From positions 1-64,000 of the forward strand of contig NZ_JARESG010000009.1 in the NCBI RefSeq assembly GCF_029076445.1: a stretch of 64,000 nt of DNA. The letters are read 5' to 3'. Origin of the DNA: Pseudarthrobacter naphthalenicus. GTDB taxonomy: Bacteria > Actinomycetota > Actinomycetes > Actinomycetales > Micrococcaceae. Shown here one piece after another: positions 35,401 through 43,212 of the stretch (positions within the stretch are counted from its first letter, which is position 1; every line of letters begins with the position of its first letter). The translations under genes were made by a program, and so were the position numbers. A model generated the notes under the pieces. It was not told the origin of the DNA. It worked only from the letters and a program-made list of their open reading frames with translations, and did no database searches.

Positions 35401-36248
35401 TTTCCGGCGCGGGCCCTCTTGATGAGGTCCTCATAGGTGTGCCAGAACTCGGAGAAGTTGAGGGTCTCCGCCTTCTTGATGTTCGGCACCATCAGGAGGC
35501 GGGTGCCGTCCGGCTTGGGCATGTCAATGGCGATGCCGAAGTTGACGTGGGCCGGCTGAACAGCAACCGGCTTGCCATCGATTTCGTCGTAGTAGACGTT
35601 CATCGAGGGGAACTGTGCGAGGGCCCGGATCACGGCGTAGCCGATGAGGTGGGTAAAGGAAACCTTCCCGCCGCGTGCGCGGGCCAGGTTGGAGTTGATG
35701 ACCACGCGGTTATCGATCAGCAGCTTCGCCGGAATGGCGCGAACGCTGGTGGCCGTGGGCACCTCGAGGCTGGTGATCATGTTGGTGGCGATCGCCTTGG
35801 CCGGTCCGCGGAGGACAGAAACAACGTCCTCTTCGGGGACGGAGGGTGCCTTAACGTTCTTGGGCAGCTGTGCAGGGATGGGCTGGACGCTGCCGGGCTC
35901 GGCCTTCTTCGCGCCGTCGCGGGCGACCGTAGCGGGGGCTTTCTTCGCCGCGGCGGGGGCGGCGGGCGGTGCTGCAGGCTGTGCCGCCGGCGCCGGTGCC
36001 GGTGCGGACGCAGCAGGGGCCGCAGCAGGTGCTACGGCAGGCATTTCACGGGTGGCGGGGTTGGCTACGGCTGCTGCCGGGCTCCCGTTGGAAGACGATT
36101 CGCTGCCCGAGTCGAAAGATTCGAACAGCGGCCACCACTTGGCGTCCACGGTGTTCTTGTCCTTTTGGTATTGCTCGTACAGTTCGTCAACGAGCCACTC
36201 GTTTCCGCCAAATTCCTCTGGTAGACGGTGGCTAGGCTGCTCTGGCAC
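32454..36248 (-). CDS. kgd: Multifunctional 2-oxoglutarate dehydrogenase E1/E2-type enzyme
   Basis: A 1264-residue enzyme of the actinobacterial Kgd/OdhA type. I use GTG 36248 (VPEQPSHRLPEEFGGN), since residues upstream do not fit the family. Domains: N-terminal helix (FGGNEWLVDELYEQY), Ala/Pro linker (about 50-115), E2-like acyltransferase domain (about 130-370, with TYDHRVIQGAGSGEFL) lacking a lipoyl domain, then the thiamine-diphosphate E1 domains (AHRGRLNVLTNIAGK, GDAAFAGQGVV, HGYEGQGPDHSSARIERFL). It catalyses 2-oxoglutarate decarboxylation in the TCA cycle, working with external E3 and lipoylated E2 partners. Its N-terminal tail is where OdhI/GarA-type control acts in relatives. Confidence 0.95.
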   Translation of the reverse strand: MPEQPSHRLPEEFGGNEWLVDELYEQYQKDKNTVDAKWWPLFESFDSGSESSSNGSPAAAVANPATREMPAVAPAAAPAASAPAPAPAAQPAAPPAAPAAAKKAPATVARDGAKKAEPGSVQPIPAQLPKNVKAPSVPEEDVVSVLRGPAKAIATNMITSLEVPTATSVRAIPAKLLIDNRVVINSNLARARGGKVSFTHLIGYAVIRALAQFPSMNVYYDEIDGKPVAVQPAHVNFGIAIDMPKPDGTRLLMVPNIKKAETLNFSEFWHTYEDLIKRARAGKLTADDHSGTTVSLTNPGGIGTVHSVPRLSKGQAAIIGVGALDYPAEFQGASEKIIAQNAISKVLTLTSTYDHRVIQGAGSGEFLKLVHQLLLGAQNFYDEIFESLRIPYEPVRWSPDLQVDPADEINKVARIQQLIHSFRVRGHLMADTDPLEYRQRKHPDLDVLTYGLTLWDLDREWPTGGFGGAPMLKFRDILGVLRDAYCRTTGIEYMHIQEPEERKWFQDQLEHPYSKPSREEQLRIVSRLNAAEAFETFLQTKFVGQKRFSLEGGESLIPLLDAVISEAADDGLDEVAIGMAHRGRLNVLTNIAGKTYAQVFREFEGTQDPRSVQGSGDVKYHLGTEGTFTSENGNETKVYLAANPSHLEAVDSVLEGIVRAKQDRLDQGEAFPVLPIMVHGDAAFAGQGVVAETLNLSQLRGYRTGGTIHVVVNNQVGFTTAPSSSRSSTYSTDVAKMIQAPVFHVNGDDPEAVVRIGQLAYEFRQRFHKDVVIDMVCYRRRGHNEGDDPSMTQPMMYNLIEAKRSVRKLYTEALIGRGDITEEEAEQLLRDYQERLERVFAETHAAQTSPIPIITADSAAVSDIERPIAQQADMGTNAPASTAISPETLARIGHAHIEIPEGFTVHAKLKQLLEKREQMSREGGIDWGFGEIAAFGSLIMEGVPVRLAGQDSRRGTFVQRHAVFHDRANGNEWLPLGNLSDNQAKLWIYDSLLSEYAAMGFEYGYSVERPDALVLWEAQFGDFVNGAQTIIDEFISSAEQKWGQRSSLVLMLPHGYEGQGPDHSSARIERFLLMCAEENMIVANPTTAASHFHLLRRQAYSRPRKPLIIFTPKQLLRLKAAASSVEDFTNGTFRPVIGDHEQLAADAVERVLLVSGRLYYDLLSTRQKTDDKTTAIIRVEQLYPLPHEEIAAELAKYPNAEVVWAQDEPANQGPWPFMGLHLPEALDRRVRLVSRPASASTAAGSMKRHAKEQDTLLKQAFARK

Positions 36249-36720
36249 TTGAAATACGCCTCTTCCATGAGTTTGATGTCCCTCTGGCCGCCACGTGCCT
36301 GAGCACAACAATCGAACCAGTTTCTGCGTCCTGAACCCGGACCTTTGCCAGTCTAATGAGCATTCTGTGTTAACTGCCAATAACGGTGACTGAAATCATG
36401 GAATGACAGGGAGATCGCGAAATGTGGCGGACGCAAGCGGTCCGTGACCTCGCGGAAGGCCCAATCCGCTCCTGTAGACTGATCTCCTTATGGACAGTAA
36501 ATCTAGGTGCCGGCCTGGGGGCTGTCAGCGGAGCATGAACCACAGCCTCGCGCAGTCCACCCGCAGAGCCGGCAAACCCCGAACACGCGCCCATCACTCT
36601 CTCCCGGTCCACTCCGGCGGAGCCTTAATGGAAACAGAGTCCGCTTCGGCCGACCATCCTCCGCCGGGCAGTTTCCCCCGGATCCAGTCCGCTTCCCCTG
36701 GCCAACAGGCGGGATGCTGA
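36249..36720. other. Divergent promoter region and long leader of the CNNM gene
   Basis: Toward kgd, TAGACT lies at 36350-36355 (minus), with TTGGCA 19 bases further up. Toward the CNNM gene, TAGACT lies at 36475-36480 (plus), giving a leader of about 235 bases. Within it a 30-codon open frame (ATG 36628, GGAG nearby) ends in TGA directly before the CNNM ATG. A short open frame from 36490 is not supported as a protein. The leader may be a cation-sensing RNA; I could not match it to a known class. Confidence 0.4.
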
Positions 36721-38052
36721 ATGGAGTGGCTACTCCTCGCGGCAGGCCTCCTGCTGATTGCCGGCACCGGATTTTTTGTCGCCGTCGAATTTTCCCTGAT
36801 TGCCCTTGACCAGGCCACCGTGCAAAAGGCGATCGATAACGGTGACACCGGTGCCGTTCCGTTGCTCAAGTGCCTGAAATCCCTTTCCACCCAGCTCTCC
36901 AGCTGCCAGCTCGGCATTACCCTCACCACACTGCTTACGGGCTACGTGATGGAACCGTCGGTGGGACGACTCCTTGAAGGCCCGCTGGCCGCCGTCGGCA
37001 TTCCCGACGTCGCTGCTGCCTCCATTTCCCTGATCATTGCCATGGTGCTGGCCACGCTGCTGTCCATGCTCCTGGGCGAACTCGTGCCCAAGAACATGGC
37101 CATCGCGCTGTCCTTCCCGCTTGGCAAGGCGCTGGCGCGGCCGCAGCTGATCTTTACGGCCATCTTCAAGCCCGCCATCGTGGTGCTGAACGGCTTTTCC
37201 AACAAGGTCCTCAATGTCTTTGGCCTTGAGGCCAAGGAAGAGATTTCCGGTGCGCGGACCCCGGCGGAGCTTGCCTCCCTGGTGCGGCGTTCCGCCGCCA
37301 TGGGAACGCTCGACGCCGGGACGGCGAACTTCGTGGCGCGTACCCTGAACTTCTCGGCCCGGACCGCCGCCGACGTCATGACCCCCCGTATCCGGGTGGA
37401 AACCATCGACGCCGATCAGCCGGTTTCGGACATCCTGGACGCCGCACGGCGCACGGGGTACTCCCGCTTTCCGGTCATCGGCGAGTCCGCCGACGACATC
37501 AGGGGCCTGGTCCACGTCAAGAAGGCCGTTGCCGTGCCGTGGGACCGGCGCTCCAAGCTGGAGGCCGGCGCCATCATGACGGATGTCCTCAGGGTGCCCG
37601 AAACCATCCACCTTGATGCGCTCCTGGCCGAGCTGCGGGAAGGGAACCTGCAACTCGCCGTCGTCCTCGATGAATACGGCGGAACCGCCGGCATCACCAC
37701 CCTTGAAGACCTCGTGGAGGAAATCGTGGGGGAGGTGGCCGACGAGCACGACAAAGTGCGGCCGGGACTGCTGCAGAGCGCCTCGGGGGACTGGTATTTC
37801 CCGGGTCTGCTGCGGCCCGACGAACTCTTCGAACAGATTCCCGGACTCGCGGTCCCGGATGAAGCCGCTTATGAGACCGTGGGCGGGTATGTCATGAGCC
37901 AGCTGGGGCGCATCGCTGCCGTGGGGGATACCGTCCCGGTCGGTGGTGGCACGCTGAGCGTGACCCGGATGGACGGCCGGCGGATCGAACGGATCTGCTT
38001 CCACCCCGTTGCTCCTGAAGCTGGGCACCCGGACGACAGGAGTACCTCATGA
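36721..38052 (+). CDS. CNNM/CBS-domain membrane protein with CorC_HlyC domain
   Basis: A 443-residue protein of the 'hemolysin C/CorC' group. The CNNM (DUF21) membrane domain spans 1-180 (FFVAVEFSLIAL, SCQLGITLTTLLTGY, LLGELVPKNMAIA). A CBS pair lies at about 215-330 (MTPRIRVETID, VVLDEYGGTAGITTLEDLVEEIVGEV). A C-terminal CorC_HlyC transporter-associated domain follows at about 345-430. Relatives act in Mg2+ or Co2+ efflux. The ATG touches the preceding TGA of a short upstream frame. It overlaps the second paralog by four bases. Confidence 0.9.
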   Translation: MEWLLLAAGLLLIAGTGFFVAVEFSLIALDQATVQKAIDNGDTGAVPLLKCLKSLSTQLSSCQLGITLTTLLTGYVMEPSVGRLLEGPLAAVGIPDVAAASISLIIAMVLATLLSMLLGELVPKNMAIALSFPLGKALARPQLIFTAIFKPAIVVLNGFSNKVLNVFGLEAKEEISGARTPAELASLVRRSAAMGTLDAGTANFVARTLNFSARTAADVMTPRIRVETIDADQPVSDILDAARRTGYSRFPVIGESADDIRGLVHVKKAVAVPWDRRSKLEAGAIMTDVLRVPETIHLDALLAELREGNLQLAVVLDEYGGTAGITTLEDLVEEIVGEVADEHDKVRPGLLQSASGDWYFPGLLRPDELFEQIPGLAVPDEAAYETVGGYVMSQLGRIAAVGDTVPVGGGTLSVTRMDGRRIERICFHPVAPEAGHPDDRSTS

Positions 38053-39119
38053 GTGACTGGGCAGGCCTCGCCTGGCTGGTGGTCCTCCTGCTGGGCAACG
38101 CGTTCTTCGTCGGTGCCGAATTCGCGGTGATGTCCGCGAGGCGCAGCCAGATCGAACCTCTCGCGGACGCCGGTTCGAAACGGGCGCAAACCACGTTGCG
38201 GGCCATGGAAAATGTCTCGCTGATGCTGGCATGTGCGCAGCTGGGCATCACCGTCTGTTCACTGCTGATCCTGCAGGTGGCCGAACCCGCCATCCACCAC
38301 CTGATGGCTGCGCCGCTCGAAGCGGTAGGGCTGCCGGTCGAGGCGGCCGATGTGGCGGCGTTTGCCATCGCCCTGATGGTGGTGACCTTCCTGCACGTGA
38401 CGTTCGGGGAGATGGTGCCGAAGAACATCTCCGTCTCGGTGGCGGACAAGGCGGCCTTGCTGCTCGCGCCGCCGCTGATGTTTGTGGCCCGCCTGGTGAA
38501 CCCGGTCATTTTCGCGCTGAACTGGACCGCCAACCACATCCTCAAACTCCTGCGGATTGAGCCCAAGGACGAGGTGACTTCTTCCTTCACCCTCGAAGAG
38601 GTCCAGTCGATCGTGCAGGAATCCACCCGCCACGGGCTGGTGGATGACGACGCAGGGCTCATCACGGGTGCGCTGGAGTTCTCCGAATATACGGCGGAGG
38701 ACATTATGGTCCCGGTGGAGAAACTGGTCATGCTGAAGGAGAGCACCACCCCGGTGGAGTTTGAAAAGGCTGTCAGCCGGACCGGTTTCTCCAGGTTCCC
38801 GATGGTGGACGAGGACGGCATGCTGTCCGGCTACCTGCACGTCAAGGACGTGCTCTCCATTCCGGACGAGGACTACCAGCACCCGATTGCGGAGAGCAGG
38901 ATCCGCTCCCTGGCGAACCTGTCCTTGGGCGATGAGGTTGAAACGGCCATGTCGGTCATGCAACGGACCGGTTCGCACCTCGCCCGGGTCATCGGCGCAG
39001 ACGGCCAGACCCACGGTGTGCTGTTCCTGGAAGACGTTATTGAACAGCTTGTGGGGGAGATCCGGGATGCCACCCAAGCCACCGGAATCAGGCGGCTCGG
39101 CCAACCGAACGGCACTTAA
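38049..39119 (+). CDS. Second CNNM/CBS-domain membrane protein
   Basis: A 356-residue paralog with a CNNM domain (FFVGAEFAVMSARRSQ, CAQLGITVCSLLILQV, TFGEMVPKNISVS) and a CBS pair (MVPVEKLVMLKE to VLFLEDVIEQLVGEI). It stops right after the CBS pair, so the CorC_HlyC domain of its partner is missing. The four-base overlap implies coupled synthesis and perhaps a heterodimer in which only one subunit carries the C-terminal domain. Confidence 0.9.
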   Translation: MSDWAGLAWLVVLLLGNAFFVGAEFAVMSARRSQIEPLADAGSKRAQTTLRAMENVSLMLACAQLGITVCSLLILQVAEPAIHHLMAAPLEAVGLPVEAADVAAFAIALMVVTFLHVTFGEMVPKNISVSVADKAALLLAPPLMFVARLVNPVIFALNWTANHILKLLRIEPKDEVTSSFTLEEVQSIVQESTRHGLVDDDAGLITGALEFSEYTAEDIMVPVEKLVMLKESTTPVEFEKAVSRTGFSRFPMVDEDGMLSGYLHVKDVLSIPDEDYQHPIAESRIRSLANLSLGDEVETAMSVMQRTGSHLARVIGADGQTHGVLFLEDVIEQLVGEIRDATQATGIRRLGQPNGT

Positions 39120-39147
39120 ACGCCGCCGCGGGAGGGCCGGCTGTGGT

Positions 39148-39180
39148 GCCGGGACGGGAACACTGGTTTCCGTCCCGGCA
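39148..39180 (+). terminator. Hairpin after the CNNM pair
   Basis: TGCCGGGACGG pairs with CCGTCCCGGCA (11 bp) around a 11-base loop, 29 bases past the stop and just before the Zur box. Confidence 0.7.
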
Positions 39181-39185
39181 TATCT

Positions 39186-39206
39186 AAATAGGAATCATTC
39201 CCATTT
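39186..39206 (+). promoter_or_regulatory. Zur box upstream of the zinc importer
   Basis: AAATAGGAAT, central C, ATTCCCATTT: a 21-base palindrome with one mismatch per arm. Its form (AT-rich ends, A-A-T-C-A-T-T centre) fits zinc-uptake regulator sites of actinobacteria. It lies 54 bases before the znuA-like start, and the zur gene is at the other end of the module. Confidence 0.75.
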
Positions 39207-39260
39207 AGCGTTAGGGTTGGGGAAGTCGTTAGAATTCAGCCCTGTTGATTTGAGGTTTCC

Positions 39261-40247
39261 GTGCGCCACCCCGCAGCCATCCGAACGTCACTTGCCGCGC
39301 TCGCGGGCCTCAGCCTCCTGCTGACGGCGTGCGGGGCCGGTGGCGGCGCACCGTCGAAGTCCCAGGGCTCTGCTGACTCGCCCGGCGTGATCAACGTTGT
39401 GGCGTCAACCAACGTTTACGGCGACATTGCCGGTGCAATCGGCGGCAATAAAGTGAACGTCACCGCCATCATCACCAAGGCCAGCCAGGACCCGCATTCC
39501 TATGAAGCCACAGCTCAGGACCGGCTGGCGATCTCCAAAGCGGAATTGGTTATCGAGAACGGCGGCGGCTACGACGCATTCCTCCACAAGATGGCCGATG
39601 ACAGCAATATCGGGCACAACAACATCCTCACGGCAGTGGAGGTGTCCGGCCTGGCCCCGGAAGAGGGCCACACCGGGTCGGCCCCGGCCACCGATGCACA
39701 CGACCATCAGCACGGTGCGTTCAATGAGCACGTCTGGTACAGCCCGGACGCCATGGTCAAGCTGGCAGATTCCCTGGCGGCCCGAATGGGCGAACTGGAG
39801 CCCGGATCTGCCGCTGAGTTCAACGCCAACGCGGCAGCCTTCAAATCCGGCGTGGACGGACTGAACGCCAGGCTCGCCGCGCTTAAGGCCAAAATCGACG
39901 GTGCACCGGTGGCGGTGACGGAGCCGGTACCTCTGTATCTCCTCGAAGCTGCGGGGCTGAAGAACAGCACCCCGGAAGAGTACACAGCGGCCATTGAAGA
40001 AGGCTCCGACGTACCGCCCGCAGTGCTGAAGGCAGCCACCGAACTGGCCGGATCCAAAGACATCAGGTTCCTTGCCTACAACGATCAGACAGACGGTCCC
40101 CAAACGGAAGTCCTGAAGAAGGCTGCCCAGGCGGCCGGGGTCCCGGTGCTGGATTTCAGTGAGACCCTGCCTGAAGGCAAGACGTACCTGCAGTGGATGA
40201 CGGACAATGTGGACAACATCAGCAAAGTTTTGGAGAAAAATAGGTGA
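39261..40247 (+). CDS. znuA: Zinc ABC transporter substrate-binding lipoprotein
   Basis: A 328-residue lipoprotein. The signal ends in LLTAC, giving a lipid-anchored Cys. Cluster A-1 features: ASTNVYGDIAGAIGG, first metal His in DPHSYEATAQD, a His-rich loop AHDHQHGAFNEHVWYSPD (second ligand), then VTEPVPLYLLEAAGL and FLAYNDQTDGPQTE for the further ligands. It captures Zn2+ outside the membrane. The start is GTG 39261 with TGAGG upstream. It overlaps the ATPase gene by four bases (GTGA). Confidence 0.9.
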   Translation: MRHPAAIRTSLAALAGLSLLLTACGAGGGAPSKSQGSADSPGVINVVASTNVYGDIAGAIGGNKVNVTAIITKASQDPHSYEATAQDRLAISKAELVIENGGGYDAFLHKMADDSNIGHNNILTAVEVSGLAPEEGHTGSAPATDAHDHQHGAFNEHVWYSPDAMVKLADSLAARMGELEPGSAAEFNANAAAFKSGVDGLNARLAALKAKIDGAPVAVTEPVPLYLLEAAGLKNSTPEEYTAAIEEGSDVPPAVLKAATELAGSKDIRFLAYNDQTDGPQTEVLKKAAQAAGVPVLDFSETLPEGKTYLQWMTDNVDNISKVLEKNR

Positions 40248-41059
40248 AACCGGTGGTGAGCCTCCGCGGGGCGTCCCTGCAGTTCGGCAAACGCACGCTC
40301 TGGGAGGATCTCGACCTGGACATCAGGTCCGGCGAGTTCTTCGCCGTCCTGGGCCCCAACGGCAGTGGAAAGACGAGCTTCCTGAAGGTGCTCCTGGGCC
40401 TTCAACGCCTGCAGGCCGGCACTGCCACCCTGGGGGACCGGCCGGTGGAACGCGGAAGCAGCCTGATCGGCTACATCCCGCAGCAGAAATCGTTCGCGCC
40501 GGACACGCCTATGCGGGCCCGCGACTTGGTGGGGCTCGGGGTGGACGGCCACCGTTGGGGCGTTCGCCTGGGCGCGTCCCGGGTCAACCGCCGGATCGAT
40601 GAGCTCCTTGACCTCGTCGGGGCAACTGACTACGCCAAGGTACCCGTCGGACAGCTCTCCGGCGGCGAGCAGCAGCGCCTCCGCGTGGCCCAGGCCCTGG
40701 CCACCGATCCCAAGGTCCTCCTGTGCGACGAGCCGCTGCTGTCACTGGACCTGCACCACCAGCAGGCCGTCAGTGCCCTGATCAACAAACAATGCCATGA
40801 GCAGAACAGTGCCGTGGTCTTCGTGACCCATGAAATCAACCCGGTCATCGACTACGTTGACCGGGTGCTGTACCTGGCCGGGGGCCGCTTCATGGTGGGA
40901 ACCCCGGAGGAGGTCATGACCACGGAGGTCCTCTCGGAACTCTACGGCAGCCACGTGGAAGTCATCCACGCGAACGGACGCATCGTCGTCGTCGGCCTCC
41001 CGGACGCCACCACCCACCACCACGACGATGTCCATGCAACGGCGGGGGAGGTGGCCTGA
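40244..41059 (+). CDS. znuC: Zinc ABC transporter ATPase
   Basis: A 271-residue ATPase: Walker A GPNGSGKTS, Q-loop YIPQQKSF, signature [10 protein letters not shown], Walker B VLLCDEPLLSLD, switch His FVTHE. The C-terminal tail is His-rich (DATTHHHDDVHA), which may bind zinc. The start is GTG 40244 inside the znuA end; the end overlaps the permease start by one base. Confidence 0.92.
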   Translation: MKPVVSLRGASLQFGKRTLWEDLDLDIRSGEFFAVLGPNGSGKTSFLKVLLGLQRLQAGTATLGDRPVERGSSLIGYIPQQKSFAPDTPMRARDLVGLGVDGHRWGVRLGASRVNRRIDELLDLVGATDYAKVPVGQLSGGEQQRLRVAQALATDPKVLLCDEPLLSLDLHHQQAVSALINKQCHEQNSAVVFVTHEINPVIDYVDRVLYLAGGRFMVGTPEEVMTTEVLSELYGSHVEVIHANGRIVVVGLPDATTHHHDDVHATAGEVA

Positions 41060-41934
41060 TGGACGCTGACAGCATCATCGCCGCCATCTTCAGTTTCGAT
41101 AACTATGGCGAACTCCTGGCACTCGTCCAGAACTCGATCTGGGCGGGCGCCGTCCTGGGGCTGCTCGGTGGCCTGATGGGAACCTTCGTGATGAAGCGGG
41201 ACCTGGCCTTCGCCGTCCACGGCATCTCCGAACTCTCCTTCGCCGGCGCGGCCTTTGCCCTGCTGATCGGCGCCGACATTGTGTTCGGTTCCCTGATCGG
41301 CTCGGTGGCGGCGGCTCTGCTCCTGGGCCTGATGGGGGTCAGGGCGCGGGACAAAAACTCCATCATCGGCGTGATCATGCCCTTCGGCCTGGGCCTGGGG
41401 ATTCTGTTCCTTTCCCTTTACCAGGGCCGCGCCGCCAATAAATTCGGCCTGCTGACCGGACAAATCGTTTCGGTCGATACAGTTCAGCTGCAGGTCCTCG
41501 CCGGCGCTGCCGTGGTGGTCATCGCGGCTCTGGTGCTCATTTGGCGGCCGCTGAACTTCGCCAGTGTGGACCCGGAACTGGCCGAGGCCCGCGGCGTGCC
41601 CGTCCGGACCCTGGGAATCGTCTTTATGGTGCTGCTGGGTGTGAGCGTTGCGCTGTCCATCCAGGTGGTGGGGGCGCTACTGGTGCTGGCGTTGCTCATT
41701 ACACCGGCGGCGGCCGCACTGCGGGTGACGTCCTCCCCCGTGGTCCTGGTGGTCCTGAGCGTCATCTTTGCCGTCACGGCCACGGTGGGCGGGATCCTGC
41801 TTGCGCTGGGCGGACGCATCCCGATCAGCCCCTATGTCACCACCCTGTCATTCCTGATCTACGTGGTGTGCCGGATTATCGGCGGCGTCCGTGCCAACAA
41901 GGGGATCGACGGGCGGTTGGTGCGCGCCGCCTGA
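41059..41934 (+). CDS. znuB: Zinc ABC transporter permease
   Basis: A 291-residue membrane permease of the ABC-3 family with about eight or nine helices. Family regions: GLLGGLMGTFVMKRDLAFAV near the N-terminus, ELSFAGAAFALLIG and the late ALLVLALLITPAAAALRVT. It completes the Zn2+ importer with the two preceding genes and converges on zur. Confidence 0.92.
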   Translation: MDADSIIAAIFSFDNYGELLALVQNSIWAGAVLGLLGGLMGTFVMKRDLAFAVHGISELSFAGAAFALLIGADIVFGSLIGSVAAALLLGLMGVRARDKNSIIGVIMPFGLGLGILFLSLYQGRAANKFGLLTGQIVSVDTVQLQVLAGAAVVVIAALVLIWRPLNFASVDPELAEARGVPVRTLGIVFMVLLGVSVALSIQVVGALLVLALLITPAAAALRVTSSPVVLVVLSVIFAVTATVGGILLALGGRIPISPYVTTLSFLIYVVCRIIGGVRANKGIDGRLVRAA

Positions 41935-41943
41935 TCCGGGGTG

Positions 41944-42444
41944 TCAGAGATTGCCGGCGGCCCTCAGGGCAGTGCATTCGGGGCAGAGACCGAAGATCTC
42001 CACGGTGTGCGCGGCCTCGGTGTAGCCATGTTCCGCGGCGGTCCTGGCCGCCCAGGTTTCCACCGCCGGTGCCTCCACCTCCACAGCCTTGCCACAGTTG
42101 CGGCAGAGCAGATGGTGATGGTGCACGGTCACGGCACAGCGCCGGTAGACCGCTTCGCCCTCGCCGTTGCGCAGCACATCCACCAGGCCGTCGTCGGCGA
42201 GTGACTGCAGGATCCGGTACGCCGTTGCCAGCGACACCGAGACGCCCTTGCCCTGCAGGATGCGGTACAGCTCCTGGGTGCTGACGAAATCGTCCAGTTC
42301 GTCCAGTGCGGTGCTGACCGCCACGCGCTGCTTGGTGACGCGCTGCTCCTTGCCGGCGGTGGACGGCGCCCTGCCCAGGGCGTTGGTGCCGACGCCGGAG
42401 GGAGCGTTCGACGGCGTCGCATCAGCTTTGGTGCCGAACGGCAT
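41944..42444 (-). CDS. zur: Fur-family zinc-uptake regulator Zur
   Basis: A 166-residue repressor from ATG 42444 (MPFGTKADATPS); TTG 42477 would add 11 residues. The DNA-binding winged helix is at 35-100 (TKQRVAVSTALDELDDFVSTQELYRIL shows the first part; TAYRILQSLADDGLVDV the recognition helix). Zinc sites: HHHHLLCRNC and CPEC. It shuts off the importer when zinc is sufficient, probably at the palindrome 39186-39206. The N-terminal 30 residues are disordered. It is transcribed toward znuB with a gap of nine bases. Confidence 0.92.
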   Translation of the reverse strand: MPFGTKADATPSNAPSGVGTNALGRAPSTAGKEQRVTKQRVAVSTALDELDDFVSTQELYRILQGKGVSVSLATAYRILQSLADDGLVDVLRNGEGEAVYRRCAVTVHHHHLLCRNCGKAVEVEAPAVETWAARTAAEHGYTEAAHTVEIFGLCPECTALRAAGNL

Positions 42445-42537
42445 GGACGTACTCGCTTCCCTGAGGGACGGTGGCAAACATCAAGATTACCAGCCGGCGC
42501 CACGAGGCCGGGTCTTGGAAGTCCCGGATGCGGAACC

Positions 42538-42543
42538 TAGGCT
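42538..42543 (+). promoter_or_regulatory. -10 box of the metallo-hydrolase gene, probable leaderless start
   Basis: TAGGCT is followed after exactly six bases (GGCGCT) by ATG 42550. No ribosome-binding site. Confidence 0.5.
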
Positions 42544-42549
42544 GGCGCT

Positions 42550-43206
42550 ATGAAGCTGACAAAGTACACGCATGCCTGTATCCGGCTCGAGAAGGATGGA
42601 AAGGTCCTGGTCCTTGATCCGGGCACATTCTCTGAGTCAGCCGAGGCCTTGGACGGCGCGCACGCCGTGCTGATCACCCATGAGCATCCGGACCATGTGG
42701 ACGTCCCGGCCATGACCCGGGCGCTGGAAGCCCCGGCCGACCTGGCCGTTTTCGCTCCGGCCGGCGTTGCCGCAACGCTGCAGGAGGAAGCACCGCAGGC
42801 TGCCGAGCGGATCCATCCGGTGGAACCTGGCTCTACGTTTGATGCCGCCGGCTTCGAGGTTCGCAGCTTCGGCGGCCAGCACGCGCTGATCCACCCGCAG
42901 ATCCCCCTCGTGGCCAATATCGGTTACCTGGTGGACGGGAATGTCTACCATCCGGGGGATTCGTTCATTGTCCCGGACGGACTCAGTGTCCGGACCCTCC
43001 TGGTCCCCATCCACGCGCCGTGGAGCAAAGCGGCCGAGGTGGTGGATTTTGTTGTCAGCGTCCGGGCTCCGCGGGCCTTCCAGATTCATGACGGCCTCTT
43101 GAACGAGACGGGCCTGAAAATGGTCGAAGGGCACGTTTCCCGGTTGGGTGGGAAATATGGCACCAAGTTCGCGCACCTTGCGCCGCGGGAATCGGTGGAG
43201 GTTTAG
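42550..43206 (+). CDS. MBL-fold metallo-hydrolase (UlaG-like)
   Basis: A 218-residue metallo-beta-lactamase-fold protein. It starts MKLTKYTHACIRLE, as in UlaG-like hydrolases. Metal ligands: THEHPDH (HxHxDH), GQHALIHP, YHPGDSF and a late IHDGLLN. The substrate is unknown. It is followed six bases later by the rhodanese gene and may share its mRNA. Confidence 0.85.
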   Translation: MKLTKYTHACIRLEKDGKVLVLDPGTFSESAEALDGAHAVLITHEHPDHVDVPAMTRALEAPADLAVFAPAGVAATLQEEAPQAAERIHPVEPGSTFDAAGFEVRSFGGQHALIHPQIPLVANIGYLVDGNVYHPGDSFIVPDGLSVRTLLVPIHAPWSKAAEVVDFVVSVRAPRAFQIHDGLLNETGLKMVEGHVSRLGGKYGTKFAHLAPRESVEV

Positions 43207-43212
43207 AACTGC

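Noticed and set aside
36730..38028. A 432-codon minus-strand open frame opposite the first CNNM gene
   Set aside because: Gly/His/Gln/Asp-rich mirror product; plus strand has clear CNNM and CBS motifs.
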